A DNA stretch of 64,000 nt from Sitta carolinensis (Eukaryota > Chordata > Aves > Passeriformes > Sittidae). The notes beneath the pieces were generated by a model. The model had not been told where the DNA came from. It searched no databases and worked only from the letters and a program-made list of their open reading frames with translations. The stretch lies in the NCBI GenBank assembly GCA_032173965.1, contig CM063311.1:1234271-1298270 (forward strand), given 5' to 3'. Shown here in pieces: positions 42,101 to 51,141 of this stretch; position 1 is the stretch's first letter, and every line of letters begins with the position of its first letter. The position numbers and the translations under genes were made by a program.

Positions 42101-45100
42101 CTCAGGTCTGTTTTTTGGGTTCCTGGTGTGGTTTTTGGGGTCTCAGGTCTGTTTTTGAGGTCTCGGTGCCGGTTTGGGGTCCCGGGTCTGTTTTTGGGGG
42201 TCTCAGGTCTGTTTTTGAGGGTCTCGGTGCCGGTTTTTGGGTCCCGGGTCTGTTTTTTTTGGGTTCCGGGTCTGGTTTTTGGGGGTCTCAGGTCTGTTTT
42301 TGAGGGTCTCGGTGCCGGTGTTTGGGTCCCGGGTCTGTTTTTTGGGGTCCCGGGTCTGTTTTTGGGGGTCTCAGGTCTGTTTTTGAGGGTCTCGGTGCCG
42401 GTTTTGGGGTCCCGGGTCTGTTTTTCTGTGTTCCGGGTCTGGTTTTTGGGGTCTCAGGTCTGTTTTTGAGGGTCTCAGTGCCGGTTTTTGGGGGTCTCAT
42501 GTCTGTTTTCGGGGTGCAGGGCCGGTTTTGGGGTCTCGGTGCCGGTTTTTGGGGTCTCATGTCTGTTTTCGGGGTGCAGGGCCGGTTTTGGGGGTCTCGG
42601 TGCCGGTTTTTTGGGGGTCTCATGTCTGTTTTCGGGTGCAGGGCCGGTTTGGGGGTCTCGGTGCCGGTTTTGGGGTCTCACCGCGCCGCCCATGACCGAG
42701 GCCGAGTGCAGCTCCAGGTGCCCGTCCACCGTCACCAGCGTCACCTGCTCGGGCGGCAGCCGGTGCGGGAACTCCTCGTAGAAGGTGCCGTTCACCAGGA
42801 CCTGGGGGGCGACGGGTCAGGGACCCCCAAAATATCCACTGGGAACCCCGAAATACACCCGGGAACCCCGAAATATCCACTGGGAACCCTAAATATCCAC
42901 TGGGAACCCTAAATATCCACTGGGAACCCCAAATATCCACCCCGGGAACTCCTCGTAGAAGGTGCCGTTCACCAGGACCTGGGGGCGACGGGTCAGGGAC
43001 CCCCAAAATATCCACTGGGAACCCCGAAATATCCACTGGGAACCCCAAAATACACCCTCGTAGAAGGTGCCGTTCAGCAGGATCTGGGGGGCGATGGGTC
43101 AGGGACCCCCAAATATCCACTGGGAACCCCGAAATATCCACTGGGAACCCCAAAATACCCCCGGGAACCCCGAAATATCCACTGGGAACCCCAAAATACC
43201 CCTTTAGTCTCCCTTAATTCCCCTCGGACACCCCAAACCCCCTTTCAATGACCCCAAATCCCCCCTTGGACACCCCAAATCCCCTCTCAATGACCCCAAA
43301 TCCCTCCTCAATGACCCCCGCCCCCTCTTATTGACCCCAAATCCCCTTTCAGTGACCCCAAATCCCCTCTTAATGACCTCAAATCCCCCCTTTCAATGAC
43401 CCCAGCCCCCTTTCAAATGTCCCCAGCCCCCTCTTAATGACCCCAAACCCCCTCTTAATGACCCCAAACCCCCTCCCCGCGCCCCTAGCCCCTCTTTTAA
43501 AGACCCCAGCCCCCCTTTCAATGCCCCCAGCCCCCCTTTCAATACCCCCAGCCCCCTCCCCTCGCCCCCAGCCCCCTCCCCGCGCCCCCAGCCCTCCTTT
43601 CAGTGCCCCCAGCCCCCCTTTCAATACCCCCAGCCCCTCTTTCAATACCCCCAGCCCCCCTTTCAATACCCCCAGCCCCCTCCCCGCGCCCCCAGCCCCT
43701 CTTTCAATACCCCCAGCCCCCCTTTCAATACCCCCAGCCCCTCTTTCAATACCCCCAGCCCCCCTTTCAATACCCCCAGCCCCTTTTTCAATACCCCCAG
43801 CCCCCCTTTCAATACCCCCAGCCCCCTCCCCGCGCCCCCAGCCCCTCTTTTAAAGACCCCAGCCCCCCTTTCAATGCCCCCAGCCCCCTCCCCGCGCCCC
43901 TAGCCCCTCTTTCAATACCCCCAGCCCCCCTTTCAATACCCCCAGCCCCCCTTTCAATACCCCCAGCCCCTTTTTCAATACCCCCAGCCCCTCTTTCAAT
44001 ACCCCCAGCCCCCTCCCCGCGCCCCCAGCCCCTCTTTTAAAGACCCCAGCCCCCCTTTCAATGCCCCCAGCCCCCTCCCCGCGCCCCTAGCCCCTCTTTC
44101 AATACCCCCAGCCCCCCTTTCAATACCCCCAGCCCCCCTTTCAATACCCCCAGCCCCTTTTTCAATACCCCCAGCCCCTCTTTCAATACCCCCAGCCCCC
44201 TCCCCGGGCCCCCAGCCCCCGTACCCGGTAGCCCTCGGCCGTGACGCTGATGGCCAGCTCGAAGGGTCCCCCCGGGCACAGGGGGTGCAGCTCCCGCCGC
44301 TGCTCGGCCCCCCAGCGCCCGCCCCGGCGGCTGTTGAGCACCGCGACCCCCGCCCCGAACCGCGGGTTCACGTGCAGCGCCAGGTCCGCGTCCTCGTCGG
44401 GGCCCAGCGCCAGGTTCACCCGGAACCTGCGGGGCACGCGGGGTCACCTGGGGACCCCCGGGACCCCCCCGAGACCCCCGAGACCCCCGAGACCTCCGGA
44501 ACCCCTGGGACCCCCTAGAACCCCGGACCCCCCGGACCCCCGCCCCGAACCGGGGCTCAGTGCAGCGCCAGGTTCACCCGGAACCTGTGGGGCACGCGGG
44601 CTCACCTGGGGACCCCCGGGACACCCCCCGAACCCCCGGACCCCCCCCGAGAACCCCCGGGGACACCCTCGGGACCCCCGCCCCGAACCGCGGGCTCAGG
44701 TGTAGCGCCAGGTTCACCCGGAACCTGCGGGGCACGCGGGCTCACCTGGGGACCCCCGGGACCCCCCCCCCGAGACCCCCTGGGAGCCCCTGGGATACCC
44801 TAGAACCCCCGGGACCCCCGCCCCGAACCGCGGGGTCAGGGCAGCGACAGGTTCACCCGGAACCTGCGGGCACCTCAGTGACCCCCGGACCCCCAGAGCC
44901 CCCCAGTTCCCCCCAGTGCCCCCCAGTGATCCCAGTGCCCCCCAGTGTCCCCAGTACCCCCAGAGCCCCCCATTCCCCCCAGTGCCCCCCAGTGATCCCA
45001 GTGCCCCCCAGTTCCCCCCAGTGCCCCCCAGTCCCCCCAGTCCCCCCATTCCCCCCCAGTTCCCCCAGTGCCCCCCATCCCCCCCCGAGTACCCCCATGA

Positions 45101-46106
45101 TCCCAGTGAACCCCTGACCCCCTAGTAACCCCCGACCCCCCGGTACCCCCGTCCCCCCAGTGACCATCACCCATGACCGCGCCAGCTGCTCCCTCCCCGG
45201 GACCCCCCCGGACCCCATGGACCCCCTGGATACCCTAATCCCCCACCCCCCCCAGCGGTCGCCCACAGGTTCACCCATGCGGCACCCTCATGACCCCACC
45301 CCAGTCCCCCCAGTTCCCCCCAGTGCCCCCAGACCCAGTGCCCCCACCAGTACCCCCAGAGCCCCCCATTCCCCCAGTGCCCCCCAGTGATCCCAGTGCC
45401 ATCCCCCAGTCCCCCCAGTCCCCCCATTCCCCCCATTCCCCCAGTTGCCCCCAGTGCCCCCCATACCCCCCCAGTTCCCCCCAGTTCCCCCAGTCCCCCC
45501 AGTCCCCCCAGTACCACTCGGCCTGCGGACCACCACTCCCTGCACGTAGATCGCCATCCCGGGCTGGAGCCCCCCGGCCACGGGGGCCACGTAGGGCAGG
45601 GGCTGGGGGGGACAGCGGGCTCAGGGGACCCCAAATGTCCCCCGAGGGGGCGGGGACCCCCTAGACCCCCGAGCCCCAAATTCGGGTGACAGAGACCCCC
45701 CAGACCCCTTCCCCGGTTTCTGGGATGACAGGGAGCCCCCAGACCCCTCCCCCTGTTTTTGGGATGACAGGGACGCCCCCAGACCCCTCCCCGGGTTTTG
45801 GGTGACAGGGACTCCCCCAGACCCCTTCCCCGGGTTTTGGGGTGACAGGGACTCCCCCAGACCCCTCCCCCGGGTTTTGGGGGTGACAGAGACCCCTCCC
45901 CCGGGTTTTGGGGTTACAGGGGACCCCCCCAGACCCCTCCCCCGGTTTCTGGGGTGACAGGGACGCCCCCAGACCCCTCCCCGGGTTTTGGGGTGACAGA
46001 GACGCCCCCAGACCCCTCCCCGGGTCTTGGGGAGCCCCCTCCCCGTTTTTGGGGTACCCACCGGGTTGTAGGAGGGCAGGTACCCGGGCGCGGGGACGAA
46101 AGTCAT
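36028..46106 (-). CDS. LGALS4: LGALS4, galectin-4 (10 exons, complete)
   Basis: Bivalent beta-galactoside lectin of gut epithelium, acting in lipid-raft trafficking and cell adhesion. About 317 codons against 323 in human. Order: N-terminal tail [14 protein letters not shown]; carbohydrate-recognition domain (CRD) 1 with [19 protein letters not shown] and [11 protein letters not shown]; a proline-rich linker in three tiny exons; CRD 2 with [26 protein letters not shown] and PLFDFQHRV; end [10 protein letters not shown]. The H-NPR, N and W-E positions expected for sugar binding are present in both CRDs. Exons: 46062-46106, 45523-45602, 44225-44426, 42682-42801, 40799-40822, 40286-40330, 40117-40146, 39033-39121, 38052-38223, 36028-36174. 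No frame break. The match to human LGALS4 sequence and the neighbours ECH1 and HNRNPL support galectin-4 over other tandem galectins. Confidence 0.95.
36175..38051. repeat. LGALS4 last intron: CACCCCCGGATCACCA and CCCCTCCAGAACCCC arrays
   Basis: 36190-37560 has about 60-bp units with CCGCCACGGGCACCCCCGG and AGACCCCAAATCACC. 37560-37980 has units of CCCCCTCCAGAACCCCAAA. Confidence 0.93.
38052..38223 (-). CDS. LGALS4: LGALS4 exon, CRD 2 core
   Basis: 172 nt, [20 protein letters not shown] then [20 protein letters not shown] and FQRGRYFD. Intact. Confidence 0.96.
38224..39032. repeat. LGALS4 intron, GATTTCAAGGGGTTTGGGGG array
   Basis: Units of about 20 bp alternating GGGGATTCAGAGGG and GATTTCAAGGGTTTGGG through the intron. 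Confidence 0.93.
39033..39121 (-). CDS. LGALS4: LGALS4 exon, start of CRD 2
   Basis: 89 nt, [20 protein letters not shown] then KGFVPPDAN. Intact, GTACCG donor. Confidence 0.95.
39122..40116. repeat. LGALS4 intron, CCCAGGACCCCCAAATCC array
   Basis: 39150-39350 has CCCCCAGAGACC units; 39350-40090 has AGGACCCCCAAATCCCCCC units. Confidence 0.93.
40117..40146 (-). CDS. LGALS4: LGALS4 linker micro-exon (30 nt)
   Basis: [10 protein letters not shown], matching the human linker GPPTFNP. CAG acceptor and GTGAGT donor. Confidence 0.87.
40286..40330 (-). CDS. LGALS4: LGALS4 linker exon (45 nt)
   Basis: [15 protein letters not shown], in frame, GTGAGT donor. Confidence 0.85.
40331..40798. repeat. LGALS4 linker intron, ACCAAACACACCTGGGG array
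   Basis: About 20-bp units, some grouped in a larger period carrying CCCCCAAATCCATCTGGGG. Confidence 0.92.
40799..40822 (-). CDS. LGALS4: LGALS4 linker micro-exon (24 nt)
   Basis: ATCPPCVP between a good TTGCAG acceptor and GTGAGT donor, in frame. Too short for gene finders; assigned by splice sites and phase. Confidence 0.75.
40823..42681. repeat. LGALS4 intron 4, GGTCTCGGTGCCGGTTTT array of about 1.75 kb
   Basis: Higher-order array of about 30-40-bp units (GGTCTCATGTCTGTTTTCGG; GGTGCAGGGCCGGTTTT). Two super-blocks of near-identical unit order are visible, about 41050-41790 and 41790-42480. Confidence 0.93.
42682..42801 (-). CDS. LGALS4: LGALS4 exon 4 (CRD 1 end)
   Basis: 40 codons, [20 protein letters not shown] then [17 protein letters not shown]. 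Phase 0 both ends. Confidence 0.95.
42802..43200 (-). repeat. LGALS4 intron 3: two extra exon-4 starts with acceptors
   Basis: At 42944-42985 and 43052-43090 the start of exon 4 ([10 protein letters not shown] or variant) and its acceptor recur; AATATCCACTGGGAACCCC units separate them. Confidence 0.93.
43201..44224. repeat. LGALS4 intron 3, TTTCAATACCCCCAGCCCCC array
   Basis: About 22-bp units through the intron with recurring CCTCCCCGCGCCCCCAGCCC blocks. Confidence 0.94.
44225..44426 (-). CDS. LGALS4: LGALS4 exon 3 (CRD 1)
   Basis: 202 nt, [20 protein letters not shown] then [21 protein letters not shown] and [13 protein letters not shown]. Intact, GTACGG donor. Confidence 0.95.
44427..45522 (-). 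repeat. LGALS4 intron 2: extra exon-3 starts with acceptors; CCCCCCAGTGCC array
   Basis: Copies of the exon 3 start (RFRVNLAL) with acceptor lie near 44570, 44710 and 44850, with a decayed one near 45267; period about 140 bp. The rest is a CCCCCCAGTGCCCC array. Confidence 0.92.
45523..45602 (-). CDS. LGALS4: LGALS4 exon 2 (apparent GC donor)
   Basis: [20 protein letters not shown] then QGVVVR plus AG. Phase with exon 3 requires the exon to stop at CGCAG followed by GCCGAG, a GC-AG type donor; GT sites a few bases on break the phase. The left edge is therefore less sure. Confidence 0.8.
45603..46061. repeat. LGALS4 intron 1, CCCCTCCCCGGGTTTTGGGG array
   Basis: About 45-60-bp units with GACAGGGACTCCCCCAGACC from 45690 to 46040. 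Confidence 0.9.
46062..46106 (-). CDS. LGALS4: LGALS4 exon 1
   Basis: 15 codons, [21 protein letters not shown] donor, phase 0. The start matches the human start (MAYVPAPGY). Confidence 0.95.
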
Positions 46107-46400
46107 GGCGGTGGCACGGGTGGCACGGGTGGCACGGGTGGCACAGGTGACAATGGCCCAGGTGACACCGGGGGCCCTTTTGTACCCCCCCACCCCAACC
46201 TGGGGCCCCCCCAGATCCGGCCCCTCCCAGGGCGGGGCGCGGACTTTGACCCCCCCCAACCCCCGGATAAGGGAACTGGTGGGGGGGGGGGGGGGGGGTT
46301 GGTGACACACCTGGTGGCACAGGTGACACACCTGGCACAGCTGACACAGCTGACACACCTGGTGGGGCACAGGGGCACCGGCCCGGACTCTGCCCCGGGA
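46107..46400 (-). promoter_or_regulatory. LGALS4: LGALS4 5' region with short repeats, E-boxes and a GATA motif
   Basis: Directly 5' of the ATG are four to five GTGGCACGG units. GATAAG lies near 46265 and a cluster of CACCTG/CAGCTG E-boxes at 46308-46362. Motifs are visible; a regulatory role is inferred. Confidence 0.4.
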
Positions 46401-46434
46401 GGGGCCGGGTGGGACACGGGGAGGGGGCTCCGAC

Positions 46435-46730
46435 CTTGGGGGATGACACCCACCGGTGGCATTTGGGGGACCCCCTGGCACGGGCCCCAGACCCTCGGTG
46501 GCACTTTAGGGACACGGGGACCCCCATGGTGGCACTGTGGGGACCCCCAGACCCTTGGTGGCACGTTGGGGACTCCCAGACCCTCGGTGGCACTTTGGGG
46601 ACACGGGGACCCCCACGGTGGCACCGTGGGGACCCCCAGACCCTCGGTGGCATCTTGGGGACCCCCATGGTGGCACTGTGGGGACCCCCAGACCCTCGGT
46701 GGCATCTCGGGGACACGGGACGAGCCAAGG
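46435..46730. repeat. GACCCTCGGTGGCA minisatellite between LGALS4 and ECH1
   Basis: About 30-45-bp units with CCCCAGACCCTCGGTGGCA, ending just before the ECH1 poly(A) signal. Confidence 0.9.
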
Positions 46731-46739
46731 TGAACCCAG

Positions 46740-46745
46740 TTTATT
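46740..46745 (-). terminator. ECH1: ECH1 poly(A) signal
   Basis: AATAAA on the minus strand, 314 nt past the stop codon. The 3' UTR between (46746-47059) is a GGTGGCCCTGGTG-rich minisatellite. Confidence 0.85.
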
Positions 46746-47059
46746 GGGGGGACACTCAGAGATGGGGAAGGGGACGTTAGGGACACTGAGGGGACACCAA
46801 GGGCAGCTCCACAGCCGGGGAGGGGCACCCTGGGGACACTGGGGACACTGAGGTGGTCCTGGTGGCCCCAAGGTGGCCCCGGTGGCACTGAGGGGACACT
46901 GGTAGCACCGAGGTGACGCTGGAGGCACTGAGGTGATCCTGGTGGCCCTGGTGACCCCGAGGTGGCCCCGGTGGCCCTGGTGACCCCGAGGTGGCCCTGG
47001 TGGCACTGAGGTGGCCCTGGTGGCCGCGGTGGCCCCCTCAGAGCCTGGCAAAGGGAATT

Positions 47060-47163
47060 TCAGAGCTTGGCAAAGGGAATTTCCTCGGGGCCTTTCTTGT
47101 CCAGGGCCGCCTGCACCGACTTGGGGATGTCCTCGGTCTGCAGCATGGCCATGTTCCAGGTGC
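47060..47163 (-). CDS. ECH1: ECH1 last exon with AKL peroxisomal signal
   Basis: 104 nt, TWNMAMLQTEDIPKSVQAAL then DKKGPEEIPFAKL and TGA. The segment EIPFA-L plus stop is partly duplicated just downstream (47037-47059). Confidence 0.94.
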
Positions 47164-50100
47164 CTGGGGACAGGGGAGGGGACATGAGGGACAGGGACAG
47201 GGGGATGGGGACAGGAGAAGGGATGGGACAGGGACAGGGAGAGGAGGACAGGACAGGGACAGAGTGAGGTGGACAGGGAAAGGGGAACAGGACAGGACAG
47301 GTATGAGGATGGGACAGGGACCAGGGACAGGGATGGGAAGGGACAGGGACAGGAAGGGGAAGGGGACAGGACAAGGAGGGGACATCCTGGGGACAGGGCC
47401 AGGGACAGGCCAGGGACAGGGATGGGACAGGGAGGAGGGGACAAGATCGGCATTGAGGGACCCCGGGGGAACAGGGACGGGTGGTGGCGGGGGACACAGA
47501 GGTATGCAGGGGAAAGGGGAAGGTGGACAAGCATGGTGTGACATCCTTCTGGGGTGGCGGACACCTGTGAGGATGGGACATGGTTTTTGGGGTGGGCACG
47601 TGATTTTGGGGACCGTGGACACATCTTTTGGGGCTGGGCCCATGTTTTAGGGGAGTGAACTGATTTGGGGTGCTGCCGTCTTTTTGGGGTGACACTGTTT
47701 TTGGGTGTGGCATGGTTTTTGGGGCGCTGGCCGTGATTTTGGGCAGTGACAATAACTCTTTTTTGGGGGCTGGCCATGTTTTTGGGTGGCACTGTATTTG
47801 GGGTGCGGCCGTGTTTTAGGGCAGTGACACTGTTTTTGGGGTGCTGGCTGTGTTTTTGGGTGCCTGGCCGTTTTTAGGTCAGTGACACTGTATTTGTGGG
47901 CCTCTGGGCCTGTGTTTCTGGGTGCTGGCCGTGTTTTGGGGTGCGGCCGTGTTTTAGGTCAGTGACACTCTTTTTTGGGCGCTGGCCATGTTTCTGGGGT
48001 GCTGGCCGTGTTTTTGGGGTGCCGGCCGTGTTTTAGGTCAGTGACACTCTTTTTTGGGGCGCTGGCCTGTTTTTGGGGTGCTGGCCGTGTTTTGGGGTGC
48101 CGGCCGTGTTTTAGGTCAGTGACACGTTTTTTGGGGCGCTGGCCTGTTTCGTGGCTTTCTGGGGTGCTGGCCGTGTTTTAGGTCAGTGACACGTTTTTTG
48201 GGCGGCATGGCCAGCGCTTCCGGGGTGACACCCACCACGTACTGCAGCCCCTCGGGCACGGGCCGGTCCCTGGAGTAGACCAGGTTGATCTTGGTGCCCT
48301 GCACGGCCACGGGCTGCGGCGGCGATGGCCGCGGCCACGGCCAGGGCGGCCTCCAGCAGCGCCTGCTTGTCTGGGAGCACCCGGGCTGGGCAGGAAAACA
48401 CCCCCAGATCCACCAGGTCAACATCGAAAATCACCCCGAAAATCACCCCCAAATCACGGCACGTCCCGATAACCAAATTCCACGGTCCCAAAAATCACCC
48501 CCAAATCCATCAGGGTCAACACGAAATCACCCCGAAAATCAACCCCCAAATTCACCACAGTCCCGATAAAATCCACCCCAGAAAATCACCCCCAAATCCA
48601 TCAGGGTCAACACGAAAATCACCCCGAAAATATCAACCACCCCAAATTCACCACGGTCCCGATAAAATCCACCCCAAAAACCACCCCCAAATCCATCAGG
48701 GTCAACATGAAAATCACCCCGAAAATCAACCCCCAAATTCACCATGGTCCCGATAAAATCCACCCCAAAAACCACCCCCAAATCCATCAGGGTCAACATG
48801 AAAATCACCCCAAAAAATCACCCCCAAATCCACCCCAAAAACCACCCCCAATCCACCAGGGTCAACACGAAAATCACCCCGAAAATCAACCCCCAAATTC
48901 ACCACGGTCCCGATAAAATCACCCCAAAAACCACCCCAAATCCATCAGGGTCAACATGAAAATCACCCCAAAAACCCCCAATCCACCCAAAAACCACCCC
49001 CAGATCCACCAGGTCAACACGAAAATCACCCCAAAATCACCCCCAAATTCACCACGTCCCGATAAAATCCACCCCAAAAACCACCCCCAAATCCATCAGG
49101 GTCAACACGAAAATCACCCCGAAAATCACCCCAGATCCACCCCAAAAACCACCCCCAATCCACCAGGGTCAACACGAAATCACCCCAAAAATCACCCTCA
49201 AATCCATCAGGTCAACACGAAAATCACCCTAAAAATCACCCCCAAATTCACCACGGTCGCGATAAAATCCACCCCCAAATCCACCCCAAAATCCACCCTA
49301 AAAATCACCCCAAAATCCACCAGGGTCCCCGCAAAAATCACCCCCAAAATCACCCCCAAATCCACCCTAAAAATCACCCCAAAATCCACCAGGGTCCCAA
49401 AAAAATCACCCCAAAATCCACCCCAAAAATCACCCCCAAATCGACCAGGGTCCTGATAAAATCCACCCAAAAAAATCACCCCCAAATTCACCATGGTCCC
49501 GATAAAATCACCCCTAAAAATCACCCCAAAATCCACCAGGCTCCCCCAGAAAATCACCCCGAAAATCACCCCCAGATCCACCAGGGTCCCCGCAAAAATC
49601 ACCCCAAAAACCACCCCCAAATCCACCCCAAAATCCACCACGGTCCCGATAAAAATCACCCCAAAAACCACCCCCAAATTCACCACAGTCCCGATAAAAA
49701 TCACCCCCAAATCCATCAGGGTCCCTGCAAAAATCACCCCAAAAATCACCCCCAAATCCACCCTAAAAATCACCCCAAAATCCACCCTCAAAACCCACCA
49801 CAGTCCTGACAAATGGCACCCCAAAATCCAACCCCAAATTCACCCCCAAATCCCACCACAATCCCGACAAAACCCACCCCAAAAATCACCCCAAAATCCA
49901 CCCACGGGACCCCAAACCCCCCCAGAACCCCCCCAAAAAAACCCTTCCCCCCCCCATGGCCACCACCTGGGGACCCCCCCGAATTCCAGAGACTCCCCCC
50001 AGGAGCCCCCCACCCCCCGATTTTGGGGTCCCCACCTGACGAGGCCGCAGCTCAATGCCTCGGGGGCTCTCATGGCACGGGAGGTGAAGGCGAGCTCGTT

Positions 50101-51014
50101 CACCAGCTGGATTTGGGGCAGGGATGGGGATGGGGGTGATATTGGGGGGATGGGGGATGAGGCGGATTGGGGGATTTGGGGATTGGGGGAGATGGGGGGG
50201 ATTGGGGGGATTGGGGGAATTGGGGGATTGGGGAGAGTGGGGACAATGGGGGATTGGGGGGATTTGGGGGGCTCTGGGGATTGGGGGGATTGAGGGATTG
50301 GGGGGGATTTGGGGGGATTGGGGGGAGTGGGGACAATGGGGGATTGGGGGGATTTGGGGGATTGGGGGAGAGTGGGGGGATTGGGGGGATTGGGGGAGAG
50401 TGGGGACAATGGGGGATTGGGGGGATTTGGGGGGGCTCTGGGGGATTGGGGGGAGATTGGGGATTGGGGGGAATAGGGGAGATTGGGGGGAATTGGGGGG
50501 GATTGGGGGGAATTGGGGGGATTGGGGGAGAGTGGGGACAATGGGGGATTGGGGGGATTGGTGGGGGGGCTCTGGGGGATTGGGGGGGATTGGGGGATTG
50601 GGGGATTGGGGGGATTGGTGGGGGATTGGGGGGATTTGGGGGATTTGGGGGAATTGGGGGGATTGGGGGAGAGTGGGGACAATGGGGGATTGGGGAGATT
50701 TGGGGTCACCGGGGGATTTGGGGTGACCGGGGGTGCCCCCCCTCACCTCTGGTTCCCCACGATTTTGGGGAGGCGCTGCAGGGTCCCCACGTCGGCTGCC
50801 AGCCCCATGTCCACCTCCTGTGGGGACAGGGGGGGCACTGGGGGGTCCCGGGAACTTGGGGGGCTCTGGGGGGGTCCCAAGCCCTTTAGGGACACTGTGG
50901 GGGGGGTCCCAGAGCCCCCCGGTGCCCACCTTGACCTGGAACACGGCGTCCTGGGAGCAGAGGCGAATGTCACAGGCTGAGATCAGGTCCACACCTGGCG
51001 GGAAGGGAGGAGCC

Positions 51015-51049
<35 letters not shown>

Positions 51050-51105
51050 GAATCATTATCATCATCCTCATCATACTCATCATGATCATCATCATCATCA
51101 CCATC

Positions 51106-51141
<36 letters not shown>

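Noticed and set aside
36028..46106. Two separate single-CRD galectin genes
   Set aside because: There is one start codon, one stop and in-phase linker exons joining both CRDs, and the order matches galectin-4.
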